Assembly (NCBI GenBank): GCA_019415985.1
Contig: DXYE01000014.1
Span: 1-38,701, forward strand
Direction: 5' to 3'
DNA from: Clostridiales bacterium
GTDB lineage: Bacteria > Bacillota > Clostridia > Oscillospirales > CAG-272
Length of the DNA stretch: 38,701 nt
Positions 1 through 9,128 of the stretch are shown in pieces (position 1 is the first letter of the stretch; each line of letters starts with the position of its first letter). Below the pieces are notes generated by a model. That model saw nothing but the letters and a program-made list of their open reading frames with translations, made no database searches and was not told the DNA's origin. Position numbers and translations under genes: made by a program.

Positions 1-236
1 CACCGGACAGCTTGACTATTCTACCACATCTCTTACCCTTTTGTCAACCCCTTTTAAAAAAAAAAATTTTTTCCCTTTCTTTTTCGCCTCCCTCCTACCT
101 CCCACCCCCCTCTCTCTTACCTTTGTTGGCGAAGAATGTAACAATTTTTTTGACACGATTGAGTAAAAAAGCTGATCGTACAGGTCATTGTAGACGAATG
201 ATGGAGGTCCAGAGACACGGAAAAGATAAAAAGCGG

Positions 237-707
237 ATAGGTTCTGCGCATAGGACCGAAAAAATTTCCCGGCAACGAAAGGCTTCTGATTTGCCTCTGC
301 GACGTACTTCCAGTTCCCGAAAGGACCAACGATATCATTTCGATTGCGAAAGCGCTGACTCAAGGCTCGCATAACGATGCGATAAGGATGGATGTATGGC
401 GGATTATGGCGGAGATCTATAAGTCCACGGGAGCTACTCTCCCGCTAAACTGGCGCTGGAATATATTTTTCAAAGCTATTTTCAAAGCTGTACTGTGAAG
501 CCGGCATCCTCGATGGGCAGGACCAGTTCGCAGCGGCGGAAAAAGCAGCCGCGCCGGAACATCTAAGTTTATATGCTGCAGATTCTCATCGAGTACTACC
601 GAAACATGGGGATACCAAAAAGGGCAAAGGTCCAACTTGAAATCGAGCTTGCCGTGCTGAAAGCGTTTCAGAGCAATATCCCGGCGAGCTATAAGCCCGG
701 CACATGA
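237..707 (+). pseudogene. Frameshifted remnant of a protein gene, family unknown
   Basis: No intact gene covers this stretch, but protein-like peptides appear in succession in different plus-strand frames. One reads DIISIAKALTQGSHNDAIRM and continues with WRIMAEIYKSTG (about 331-437). A second frame reads AKLALEYIFQSYFQS (about 447-490), and a third gives AGILDGQDQFAAAEKAAAPEH. The last piece, from an ATG at 573 to a TGA at 705-707, gives 44 residues that include MGIPKRAKVQLEIELAVLKA. The frame changes suggest one ancestral gene broken by indels. I do not recognise the family. The upstream 230 bp hold a long C/T-rich stretch (about 40-125) and nothing I can call a gene. This may instead be chance open frames. 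Confidence 0.3.
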
Positions 708-828
708 CCCCGTGGAAAGCCGAAACGTTGAAAAGGCGCTGTTATAAATGCATTGACAAGACAGCCAAGTTTCGGTTTCTGTAATCCTTCCCCCTAATCT
801 CCGGCAATGACGCTGAGGTAATACAGCA

Positions 829-859
829 GCCCGAAAGGCACGACTTATACCTTTCGGGC
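829..859 (-). terminator. Hairpin at the 3' end of the glycosyltransferase gene
   Basis: A 10-bp perfect inverted repeat (GCCCGAAAGG at 829-838, complement at 850-859) with an 11-nt loop lies just beyond the stop codon at 867. It is well placed for a transcription terminator or an mRNA 3'-end stabiliser. No clear T-run follows on the minus strand, so an efficient intrinsic terminator is not certain. Confidence 0.45.
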
Positions 860-866
860 CGCAATG

Positions 867-1859
867 TTATCCCTCTATACTTTCCTGTGCTCCGGCTGAC
901 GCACGGATTTTCAGATTTTCCCGTTCCTCAGCGGCTTTTCGCATTGCTTCCGTCTCCTGCAAACGATATTCAAATTCCTGCCGGTTCTTCTGCACCAGCG
1001 TCTCCAGTATCATTCCTGAAAAAAAGGACTGTACGGCAGCCAGCGCGACAAATCCGCACACAATCAGCGTCGGAAAATTCGGTACATCCCCCTCCTGTAT
1101 ATATCTGATCAGAATCGGCGCAAAAAAGCCGGCGGCCAGCAGCAGAAGTATCAGTGCCAATATTCCGAAAAAGCGCATCGGCTTGTAATGCCGGTACAGA
1201 CTCACGATCGTCGCAAGCACCCGGATCCCATCCCTGTAGGTGTTCAGCTTGGATTCGCTGCCCTCCGGCCGATCCCGGTAATCGACGACGACGTTCTCCA
1301 CCAGCATATTCTTGTCAATAGCGTGAATACTCATCTCCGTCTCGATTTCAAATCCCTTAGACAAAACGGGAAAGGTCTTGACGAACTGGTAGCTGAAGGC
1401 GCGGTAACCCGTCATAATATCTTTGATATCGCTTTTAAACAGCCGGTTGATCGCCGCGCGTACCAGAGAGTTCCCCATATTATGGAACGGCCTTTTGTTT
1501 TCATTGAAATAAGTAGAGGAAAGACGGTCACCCACAACCATATCGGCGCCATCTTCCAGCACGCACGCCGCCATCTGCCCCGCATATTCCGGCGGATAGG
1601 TGTCGTCGCCGTCGAGCATGATATAACAGCGCGCGTCGATTTCGCGAAACATTCTGCGAATGACATTCCCCTTGCCCTGCTTTGGCTCGCGCCGTACTAC
1701 AGCGCCCGCCTCCCTTGCAATATCTGCCGTACCGTCGCTTGAATTGTTGTCATAAACGTATATAACAGCATCCGGCAGCACGCGCCGGCAATCCTCCACC
1801 ACCTTCCGTATGGTCTGACTCTCGTTATAACAGGGGATCAGCACTGCAATATTATCCAT
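867..1859 (-). CDS. Family 2 glycosyltransferase, DPM/DPG-synthase-like, membrane-anchored
   Basis: This is a 330-residue GT-A glycosyltransferase of the dolichyl/polyprenyl-phosphate sugar transferase type. The N-terminal half shows the nucleotide-sugar fold: IAVLIPCYNE near residue 4, YDNNSSDGT at 36-44 and the metal-binding LDGDD at 82-86. The RPEGSESKL segment near 205 is typical of the DPM1-like group. Two hydrophobic segments follow (about 230-250 and 265-287), then a short charged coiled-coil-like tail. Such proteins load a sugar onto a lipid carrier or a membrane acceptor at the inner face of the membrane; the substrate cannot be read from the sequence. A GGAG-like Shine-Dalgarno precedes the ATG. 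It is separated from the helicase gene by about 500 bp and has its own likely promoter, so it is probably a separate unit. Confidence 0.85.
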   Translation of the reverse strand: MDNIAVLIPCYNESQTIRKVVEDCRRVLPDAVIYVYDNNSSDGTADIAREAGAVVRREPKQGKGNVIRRMFREIDARCYIMLDGDDTYPPEYAGQMAACVLEDGADMVVGDRLSSTYFNENKRPFHNMGNSLVRAAINRLFKSDIKDIMTGYRAFSYQFVKTFPVLSKGFEIETEMSIHAIDKNMLVENVVVDYRDRPEGSESKLNTYRDGIRVLATIVSLYRHYKPMRFFGILALILLLLAAGFFAPILIRYIQEGDVPNFPTLIVCGFVALAAVQSFFSGMILETLVQKNRQEFEYRLQETEAMRKAAEERENLKIRASAGAQESIEG

Positions 1860-2075
1860 TATCCTACTCTCCTACTTTTCAACTTCTCCGATCCTTTCAC
1901 CCAGCAGCGGCTGCCGGCTTATCGACGCACGGTAACCGGTCCGCGATACAACCGTCAAGATTACCGCAAAACCGCCCGGTACACCCTTATATGAACAGAC
2001 CTGACCTTAAAGCATACAGACGTACTGACAGAAAAAAGGTTCCCTCAGGTTCTGCACGGTCCGAAGCGCTGCTTT

Positions 2076-2104
2076 AGCATAGCACAACTGCCCGGATAAA
2101 TCAA
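2076..2104 (-). promoter_or_regulatory. Sigma-A-type promoter for the glycosyltransferase
   Basis: On the minus strand TTGATT (2099-2104) is followed after exactly 17 nt by TATGCT (2076-2081). The predicted start site near 2069 leaves a leader of about 210 nt before the ATG at 1859. The remainder of the 1860-2365 gap shows no gene or recognisable RNA. Confidence 0.5.
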
Positions 2105-2365
2105 GCAGAGTTTATGAATGGGCCGCAGAAACAGAAAGAAATCTGCTAAAATCGTCCGGCAAAGGTCCGCAGCAGCCAAAAAACTGCCGATTCCACAGCT
2201 CGTCTGAGTTCAGATTCCAACAGGCTGTCTGTTTTCTGTTCCGCCGAAAACTGTTTTTTACCGCACAAAAGAACCGTATCCGAAAAAAGCTCCTGTACTG
2301 ACTTTTCAGCCGGTTTATCTATGGTGCCGAACGGAATTTTCCGTATTTCGCCTTCTTAACGCCGG

Positions 2366-4732
2366 TCAGCGCGAATGATACGCCCGGCTTTCCCGAAGCA
2401 TCTGAGGCAGACGCGCCTCGATTTCATCTGTACGCAGCCTGTCAACCGCGTAGGCCTGTCGGAGCAGCTTCCCGGGAATATACGGATCAAATTTTTCAAA
2501 AACCGGCATTTCTGCGCCGCTGACCAGCGACAGCCGATCGATCCCCTCCTCCTGTATCATGCGGCAAAGCTCGGATAACAGCGCCGCATCATCCGCGTAA
2601 TCCAGCTTCATGGTCATATAGCAGCAGCCCTCGTATTCGATCTGAGAGATGCCCAACCGCGCGGCATTTTTTTTCAAATATTTGCGTAGAGTCCGGAAAG
2701 ACCGTGTGCCGAGCCAGGGAAACATACACCATGTCATGCCGCCCATAGGGATCAGGGAACGCTTGTGCGCGCCGGCATTGCGAAAAACCTTCCGGGCCAA
2801 GCTCAGCCTTTGTGCAGCCATCGGCTTGAGGTAGGGATACAGCGTGTCCTCGCAGAGCACCTGCCGCATCCTCTCGAGAATCCGTGTGTGAATTTCGCCG
2901 TAATCGCCGGGCCAGGAGACTTCCATTTTCCCGCGGACGCCTTTTACGTATACAAGCTTGCGCGCCACGTCAAGCTCCGTCACCTCCCATACGCGCCCCG
3001 CGAGGGCAAAACGGTCCCCTACCGGCGGCGGGGAGGTGATCGTCCCGATTTCGTCGGATTCGCACCGAACGGAGAACTCCACATCCTGATCCTTGAAAAC
3101 CGCGTAAAAACGGTAATTGTTGATCAAACGCTCGCCCTTTAGCCCGACGATCATCGTCTTCTCCTCCGTCATCTCTAAAAAGTCGTTGTTCAGCATGGAG
3201 AGCAGCAGCTCCCTGTATATCTCCCTGTCCACGCCTTGAAAGGGCGGCATGGCCAGAAGCCGCTCAGCCAGCGCCCGGGTCTCCATCTCCCCCGTTCCCG
3301 CAAGGACACTGAGCGTCTGATGAAACATCAAACTGAGCGGCATTTTTTTTATGGACGGCGGCTCAATAAAGCGCTCCTCCAGGTAAAGCTGCACTATGGC
3401 CGTTGCGCGTACAAGACTCCATGGAATAAGCTGGGGCAGCGGTGTGTCAGGCGCCGGATTTTCCTCGCGGAACACCATGATCATCTCGGGAGGCGCCCCG
3501 CGGCGGCCGGACCGGCCCAGCCGCTGGAGAAAGCCGGAAACCGTGTACGGCGCATCGACCTGAACGACCCGTTCCAGCCTGCCGATATCGATACCGAGCT
3601 CCATTGTAACCGTTGCACAGGTCACCAGCCGTCCCTCTTCCTCCTTCATGCGCTTCTCCGCCTCTTCCCGTATCGGTGCGGACAGATTTCCGTGGTGAAT
3701 GAGAAAAATATCCGGGTCGCCGCGCCTCTCCGCAATCTGCCGCAGCGTGGCCGTAATATATTCCGTTTCCTCCCGTGAATTCGAAAAAACAAGGCTTTTT
3801 TTGTCCTTTACACAGTCATACATATATTCGTAGCCCGGATCAATGGGAGACGGCCAAGCAGATTCACCCCCCGCGGAAGCCGCGCCGTCTTTGCGGGGCA
3901 GATCGGAACTGTCGTTTTCATCCTGTCCTTTCCGCCCATCCGCAGCCACCTGATCCGGTTCCCGTACCGGCGGCGCAGCGTCCTCTTCCCCCGAAGCTGC
4001 AGCCTCCGGGGTATCCGCCTGTATGAAAAAATGCTCCATGGCAAGGCGCCAGGAGGTGCGCGCATCCTTCACGACCGGGGCGTCCGTTTCGCGCCCTGAG
4101 CCCGCGCCAAGCCACGCGCGGGCTACATCGATCTCGCCCACGGTGGCGGAAAGTCCCACACGAATGGGGTGATGACCGATCAGCCGCGCGAGCCGAGTCA
4201 GCAGACAGAGAATCTGATTTCCCCGGTCCGTCCCCATAAGAATATGAATTTCATCTATGACGACAAAGCGAAGGTCAAAAAACATACGGACCATGTCGTT
4301 GGAACGCTTCATCAGCATGCTCTCCAGCGACTCCGGCGTAATTTGAAGAATTCCGGACGGATTTTTCATCAGCTTGGCCTTATGCGACGCAGCGACATCT
4401 CCGTGCCAGTGCGTCAGCGGCAGACCCGAAAGCTCCAGAACCTGCTGCATGCGGAAGAACTGATCGTTGATCAGACTCTTCAGCGGTGCGATATACAGTA
4501 CGGCTACAGACTGGGAAGGCATCTCGTCGAGCAGGGAAAGGATTGGGAAAAACGCGGCCTCCGTTTTTCCCGACGCCGTACCGGAGGTCAGAAGCAGGTT
4601 GTGGTCCGTATTGAAAAGTATCCGCGCCGCGGCAAGCTGTACGCCGCGGAGCTCCGCCCACCCGTTTTGATAGATATATTCCTGCAAATACGGGGCATAC
4701 CTGTAAAAAATGTCGTTTGCGCCGCTCTCCAT
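2366..4732 (-). CDS. Lhr-like superfamily 2 DEAD/DEAH helicase (BrxHI-like)
   Basis: This 788-residue ATP-dependent helicase has a complete motif set. These are an N-terminal Q-motif (GWAELRGVQ), motif I SGTASGKT at 50-57, Ia APLKSLINDQ near 82, TPESLE near 132, motif II DEIH at 160-163, motif III SAT at 195-197, motif IV near 313, motif V ending GIDIG at 380-384 and motif VI QRLGRSGRRG at 403-412. The ordering and DEIH box match Lhr-type helicases and the BREX helicase BrxHI, which has similar length. An acidic, low-complexity linker of about 60 residues (238-297) separates the two RecA domains. The C-terminal 370 residues lack a nuclease motif I recognise. ATG at 4732 is chosen over ATG at 4741 because AAAGG abuts the first ATG and is 9 nt from the second. 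A DNA-processing or defence role together with the ATPase at 7592-8998 is inference. Confidence 0.85.
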   Translation of the reverse strand: MESGANDIFYRYAPYLQEYIYQNGWAELRGVQLAAARILFNTDHNLLLTSGTASGKTEAAFFPILSLLDEMPSQSVAVLYIAPLKSLINDQFFRMQQVLELSGLPLTHWHGDVAASHKAKLMKNPSGILQITPESLESMLMKRSNDMVRMFFDLRFVVIDEIHILMGTDRGNQILCLLTRLARLIGHHPIRVGLSATVGEIDVARAWLGAGSGRETDAPVVKDARTSWRLAMEHFFIQADTPEAAASGEEDAAPPVREPDQVAADGRKGQDENDSSDLPRKDGAASAGGESAWPSPIDPGYEYMYDCVKDKKSLVFSNSREETEYITATLRQIAERRGDPDIFLIHHGNLSAPIREEAEKRMKEEEGRLVTCATVTMELGIDIGRLERVVQVDAPYTVSGFLQRLGRSGRRGAPPEMIMVFREENPAPDTPLPQLIPWSLVRATAIVQLYLEERFIEPPSIKKMPLSLMFHQTLSVLAGTGEMETRALAERLLAMPPFQGVDREIYRELLLSMLNNDFLEMTEEKTMIVGLKGERLINNYRFYAVFKDQDVEFSVRCESDEIGTITSPPPVGDRFALAGRVWEVTELDVARKLVYVKGVRGKMEVSWPGDYGEIHTRILERMRQVLCEDTLYPYLKPMAAQRLSLARKVFRNAGAHKRSLIPMGGMTWCMFPWLGTRSFRTLRKYLKKNAARLGISQIEYEGCCYMTMKLDYADDAALLSELCRMIQEEGIDRLSLVSGAEMPVFEKFDPYIPGKLLRQAYAVDRLRTDEIEARLPQMLRESRAYHSR

Positions 4733-4868
4733 TTTGTGCATCCTTTCTGTTTTCTCCCGACAGCCGTTTTTGCTCCGGTTCCAAACGTTTTTTCATCATA
4801 TACCGGTCCGGCCTGTCGGCGGGGATATGTACGAAAAAGCAATTTCAACGTACCGGGCGGCCCAAAGC

Positions 4869-5627
4869 TCAGCCAGCCGGTCCCTGCAAAATGATCCGCA
4901 CGGCCTCCGCGACATCCTTTACAACAGATTCCGCCTTTATCTTCAGCGCATCCACGCCGTGCGCCATGGCGAAGCCGTGAAAAGTCTCCACCATGGATGC
5001 GTCGTTGTACTGATCTCCCGCAGCGTAAATATCTCCCTGCGAAATACCATAGCGTTCGGCCATTCGCCTGACCCCCTCCGCCTTATCCATCCCCGCCGGC
5101 GGGATATCCATAATGCGGCCGTTCTGCTGAGGATTGACACAGGCCCCGAGCAGTCCCCGCAGACGTGCGGTCTCGGCAGAAGCGTCCTCCTCGTTAAGAA
5201 AACGGATGTGAGACTGATTGATTTCCTGATTTTCCTTAAGAAACTGTGCGATCAGGACATCGGCCTGAGGGTCTCCGAGATCGAACAGACATTCCCGCTC
5301 AAGAGCAAAAGCGCCGAATCCACACGCCCCGCTCTCCTTTGCAAACGCGTAAAGGAGAGCAGCCGTTTCTGCGGGATAACAGGCCAGCGTCTCGCGTCTC
5401 TCTGCGGTTTCAAACAGTACCGCGCCGGTACAGCAGAGCACGAAATCGATCTGTCCGGGAATACAGCTGGCAAGATGCGGACCAGAGGAACCGGCTCTGC
5501 CGGATACAATGCCAAAAACGCCTCCGTTTTTCCGAAATGTCTTGACAGCCTCGATATTTTCCTTGCTGATCTGTCCGTCAATGCTCAATGTGTAGTCATA
5601 ATCACAGGCAAGCAGCCATCTGCGCAT
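4869..5627 (-). CDS. HAD-superfamily phosphatase, Cof/YidA type
   Basis: This 252-residue haloacid-dehalogenase-fold hydrolase has all four HAD motifs. Motif I is CDYDYT with nucleophile D9 and general acid D11, motif II contains S42 in IVSGR, motif III is K182, and motif IV is GDQYND at 204-209. The large cap between motifs II and III is the C2 type of the Cof subfamily, whose members dephosphorylate sugar phosphates and related metabolites in the cytoplasm. A strong AAAGGAG precedes the ATG. It starts 53 bp after the glycosidase stop on the same strand, so the two are probably co-transcribed, and a sugar-phosphate substrate is a reasonable guess. The exact substrate cannot be told. Confidence 0.85.
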   Translation of the reverse strand: MRRWLLACDYDYTLSIDGQISKENIEAVKTFRKNGGVFGIVSGRAGSSGPHLASCIPGQIDFVLCCTGAVLFETAERRETLACYPAETAALLYAFAKESGACGFGAFALERECLFDLGDPQADVLIAQFLKENQEINQSHIRFLNEEDASAETARLRGLLGACVNPQQNGRIMDIPPAGMDKAEGVRRMAERYGISQGDIYAAGDQYNDASMVETFHGFAMAHGVDALKIKAESVVKDVAEAVRIILQGPAG

Positions 5628-5680
5628 CTTAAAACTCCTTTTTCGCTTTTGGCAGATTGAATTTCTCGAGAACGGCGCCG

Positions 5681-7417
5681 TTATGTCTTATCGGGGGAAC
5701 CCCAAGCCGCATCCGTTTCAGCTGAATATTCATTAAAAATATTCCGGATTTCCTCCCAGTCACCATCCGAAAGAGAGAAGCACCAGTCGTTGGAGAACTG
5801 GTAGATATCCGGGATCCCAATCTCCGGCATGGCGCGGTAGAACCTCATGGCGTCCTCCCTGTCGCTGAAATTGACGGAATCCGTATCGATCAGAATTCCC
5901 GGCATAGCCGCGTCAAAGATTTGCGCCCGTTCACGCATCTGCTCTGTCTCGTTGCGGCACGCCCAAGAGTAGTCGTGCAGCCGCGCCTGATCGCATACCT
6001 CGGCAAAATACGGATGGCACGGACTGCCGTTGATCAGCGCATCCGGCTTGATTTCCTTGGCGGTTTCATAGATCAGCCTGTAGAGCCGTTTGGTCATCTC
6101 CGTACCGTACTGTCCGCCGGCGGATTTCGCCGTTTTGCCATAGGGCATGACCAGAGAGTAATCCAGCTTGAAGCCGTCGCAGTTGCAGCAGCCCTCATCC
6201 GAGGAAAGAAGATGATACAGAATTTTTTTGAGGTGGCTGCGGTAATTTTCATTTGTAGGATCCGCGTACGGAGAATAGTTGAGCCTGACGGTTTTGTACG
6301 GTATCCCCTCACCGGGCATAACCTCTTCCTCGGGCAGCCCCTCGCCCCCCCACAGCCGGAACCACAGAAGCGTATGAATTCCGCGGCGGTGCATCTCGTC
6401 GGTGAAGGCGCGCATATCCGGCCATTTTTCAGGATCCGGCATACAGTCGCCGTAGGCGCGCTGCCATTTGTCGTCAATGATGAGAATCGTGGGCGAAATG
6501 CCCTTTTCCTGTATCATCCCGGCAATTTTCATATAGACGTCCTGCGTTGCCATCCCGTTCTGAGAGCGCCCTTCCGTTATCTGGGCCTCCTGCTCGTTCC
6601 AGCCGCAGACGATAGGTCCGCGCCACCAGCGCGGGACATCGGAATAATCTCTTTTACGGCAGAGTCCCGTGTCATAATGATAAGCGCAGTATCTGCGGAT
6701 AACGTCGAGGTCGTCCTTCCCGAAGAACGCGCGGATCGCGGGCAACTCCAGCGTACCGTTCACCTTGGTATGCCCCTCCAGATCCGTCGAAAGATAGAAA
6801 CCGAATTTTTTGCCACAGCTGCATGTATTGTAGTCATAATGGATGAAATTGTAAGCTCCGTCCGCCGCCAAAAGTCCCAGTCCGAAACGACCATCCGGGA
6901 TATCCTCCATTCTGAAAGAAAAACAGAAGGGCGGTGGGATCAGCAGCTCAAAAAACGACCGGAACGGCAATGCCGCAGGCATTCTCTGCCGAAAAGCCGG
7001 ATCCGTTCCCGCACAGGGGATATAATATTCGCAAAAGTGGTAATCCGAGCCGGAGAAGGGCTCTCCCTCGGTCCTGCCTCCGAAATAGGACACCTTTCCG
7101 ACCGCCCCATCGCCCGTGACGCGTACTCTGTATGTAAAGCCCTCCGGATCACATTCCAGGAGATATTCCTTCCTCCACAGGCTGCTTTTCGTCCTGAAAC
7201 GAAAAACACCGTCCGACAGGCATTCCACCTTCTCGGCGGAAATCTCGACGTCTTCTTTTTCCAAAAATTCACCGTCCTGCTCCGTCACGCATGAAACAGC
7301 CGTCGCAGGGAGAAACGCCGCCGCACGGCGTCCCCGGTAAAACAAACAAATTTTTCCGTCTTCAATAGATATGCTGTAATCGCGTCCTGTATATTGGGTG
7401 AAATGATTCATATGCAA
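5681..7417 (-). CDS. Alpha-galactosidase-like glycoside hydrolase (clan GH-D, GH36/GH31-like)
   Basis: The protein has 578 residues with an N-terminal beta-rich part (about 1-250) and a catalytic barrel (about 265-550). The barrel carries GWNEQE, the barrel-strand motif LIIDDKWQ at 312-319, LLWFRLW near 350 and DGFKLDYS at 414-421, where D419 aligns with the nucleophile of alpha-galactosidases. NGSPCHPYF near 463 and the aspartates D482 or D511-D513 are candidates for the acid/base position. No signal peptide is seen, so it should act in the cytoplasm on imported oligosaccharides. The ATG is preceded by AAAGGA at good spacing. No sugar transporter or regulator lies nearby; the only linked metabolic gene is the HAD phosphatase. 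It lies between two genes that are usually adjacent (ATPase and helicase). Assignment to GH36 rather than a neighbouring family is uncertain. Confidence 0.75.
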   Translation of the reverse strand: MHMNHFTQYTGRDYSISIEDGKICLFYRGRRAAAFLPATAVSCVTEQDGEFLEKEDVEISAEKVECLSDGVFRFRTKSSLWRKEYLLECDPEGFTYRVRVTGDGAVGKVSYFGGRTEGEPFSGSDYHFCEYYIPCAGTDPAFRQRMPAALPFRSFFELLIPPPFCFSFRMEDIPDGRFGLGLLAADGAYNFIHYDYNTCSCGKKFGFYLSTDLEGHTKVNGTLELPAIRAFFGKDDLDVIRRYCAYHYDTGLCRKRDYSDVPRWWRGPIVCGWNEQEAQITEGRSQNGMATQDVYMKIAGMIQEKGISPTILIIDDKWQRAYGDCMPDPEKWPDMRAFTDEMHRRGIHTLLWFRLWGGEGLPEEEVMPGEGIPYKTVRLNYSPYADPTNENYRSHLKKILYHLLSSDEGCCNCDGFKLDYSLVMPYGKTAKSAGGQYGTEMTKRLYRLIYETAKEIKPDALINGSPCHPYFAEVCDQARLHDYSWACRNETEQMRERAQIFDAAMPGILIDTDSVNFSDREDAMRFYRAMPEIGIPDIYQFSNDWCFSLSDGDWEEIRNIFNEYSAETDAAWGSPDKT

Positions 7418-7591
7418 AGTCCTTTCGTTCGTAATCGTTTTCGGAATTTGTATAGCCTCTCTTCGCAGCTCCGATGAGCCCGCTTTTTCCTTTTCGCCGG
7501 CGTTTTACGGTAAAACGAATGACCAAACCAATCGGCGGCCAAAGGTTTGACTGCTGTTTTCACAGCTTTATGGCTGTTTCGCCGGAGATCA

Positions 7592-8998
7592 TCAGAATTC
7601 AATATCCGTGAGCTCATAATTTTTTGCAGATTCACCGGCGGCCCTATCCGGTATCCCCGCTTCCGGCGCAACAGACTCCTGCCCCGCCTGACCGGCTCCC
7701 GTCGTTTCCCCGTCCTCTGTGCCTCCGTGGCTAAGCGTAATCACGCCGCTGCCTGCGACGTCGGCAAACGTCGCCTCCCTGTTCTGAAGAAGGATGTTCA
7801 GCACCGTACAGAAATCCCGCAGGATTTCCCGGGGCGTAATCAGCGAATCCGCCCCCGCGCGCGCCGTGCAGATGCGTAAGAACTCCGTCATTTCCTCTTG
7901 GGTGATTCTCGGCTCCCAATGATAATTCTGCCCATGGAGCCGGGCAAGCCGGGAAATCAGCGCAAACAGTTCGTCGTCAGACAGACGACGGAGCCGAATG
8001 ACCGGCCCCAACAGGTTTTTATAGCCTCCACCTGAAAACTGCCCGTCGCACAGCCTGCTCCGCAGCGCCTCATAACTGAACAGTCCTCTTCTGGTATCCT
8101 CTAGAAACTGCGGCGTTCCGCCGAAAAGCAGTGTCAGTCCGCTCGCCTTCCCCTGCAAGGTATCATTAAACATCGACAACAGCTTTTCATAATTATTCTC
8201 CCGGGAAATCCGGTTGGGAATCTTGTATAAATTTACGCATTCATCAATAATGACCACCAGACCTGCATATCCGATTTTCCGCAGAAAAACAGCGAGCAGC
8301 TTGATATAGGCATACCAATTGTCGTCATCAATAATAGAACCCACGCCCAGCGCAGCCTTCGCCTCGGTTTTCGTCGCGTATTCACCCCTCAGCCATCTAA
8401 GGCATGCGCTGCGTTTCTCGTCGCTGCCCTCGCGCGCGGCCGTGTAATAGGCGCAGAGAACAGCCGCGAAATCAAAACCGCCGATCTCTGTCTCCAATTC
8501 TCTTGTCACAGCAAAAATACGACGCGCAAGCTCTGTTTCAAAGGTGCTGTCGCTCGGAAGGATTCCGCCGGCAGCCACATCAGCTTGGAGGGAGGAAAGC
8601 CATCTTGCCAAAATCTGCGCGAGCGCACCGCCGTCCGGAGAAGCCTTTGACGAAAGATTTCTGAGCAGCTCCCGGTAGGTTGCAACGCCGGCTCCCTTGC
8701 CACCGCAGATTTTTCTTTCCGGAGACAAATCCGCATCCGCGGCAACAAAGCCGCGCTCCAGCGCATAGCCGCGCATGAGCTGCAGAAGGAAGCTCTTTCC
8801 GCTCCCGTACCGTCCGATGATGAAGCGCATGGAGGCTCCCCCCTCGGCAGCCAGCTCGAGATCACCGAGCAGCGCCTCAATTTCATCTGTTCTGCCAATT
8901 GCAATATACGGCGCGCCCATCCTTGGTACGACGCCTGCGCTCACCGACGCCAGAAGCGACGACAGGATCCTTTTTGGAATGGCTACCGGTTCCGCCAC
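7592..8998 (-). CDS. BrxD/DUF2791-type P-loop ATPase
   Basis: This is a 468-residue AAA-like ATPase with Walker A GRYGSGKS at 62-69 and Walker B LVVIIDEC at 247-254. An NDTLQGK/LLFGGTPQF sensor region (about 278-298), an SRL arginine segment near 313-316 and a LITPREILRDF block at 387-396 are also present. This layout is that of the BrxC/BrxD (DUF2791) ATPases. BrxD accompanies the Lhr-like helicase BrxHI in BREX type 2, and similar ATPases pair with the helicase and TerB-domain proteins in Firmicutes. The C-terminal 45 residues are low-complexity. The start is GTG, supported by AAAGGA 10 nt upstream. The helicase partner lies two genes downstream on the same strand. No TerB-domain gene, methylase, PglZ or other BREX component is in the window, so a function in defence is inference. 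Confidence 0.8.
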   Translation of the reverse strand: MAEPVAIPKRILSSLLASVSAGVVPRMGAPYIAIGRTDEIEALLGDLELAAEGGASMRFIIGRYGSGKSFLLQLMRGYALERGFVAADADLSPERKICGGKGAGVATYRELLRNLSSKASPDGGALAQILARWLSSLQADVAAGGILPSDSTFETELARRIFAVTRELETEIGGFDFAAVLCAYYTAAREGSDEKRSACLRWLRGEYATKTEAKAALGVGSIIDDDNWYAYIKLLAVFLRKIGYAGLVVIIDECVNLYKIPNRISRENNYEKLLSMFNDTLQGKASGLTLLFGGTPQFLEDTRRGLFSYEALRSRLCDGQFSGGGYKNLLGPVIRLRRLSDDELFALISRLARLHGQNYHWEPRITQEEMTEFLRICTARAGADSLITPREILRDFCTVLNILLQNREATFADVAGSGVITLSHGGTEDGETTGAGQAGQESVAPEAGIPDRAAGESAKNYELTDIEF

Positions 8999-9128
8999 AA
9001 ATCCACATCCTTTCGAAATTCATTAATTGATTGGGAATAGGCCGAATTCAGGCGATTTGTTCGTCGAATACGTTCCAATGACGGGCTCTTCGTGCTATCA
9101 TCTCAGCCGTCATGCCTTGCGCCTGTCC

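Noticed and set aside
5921..7294. Plus-strand open frame of 457 codons opposite the alpha-glycosidase
   Set aside because: The minus strand carries clear glycosidase motifs and a ribosome site; the plus-strand product has no recognisable domain.
4869..7417. Glycosidase and HAD phosphatase as parts of a defence system
   Set aside because: Both have ordinary metabolic motifs and their own ribosome sites. Position between the ATPase and helicase alone does not support a joint function.
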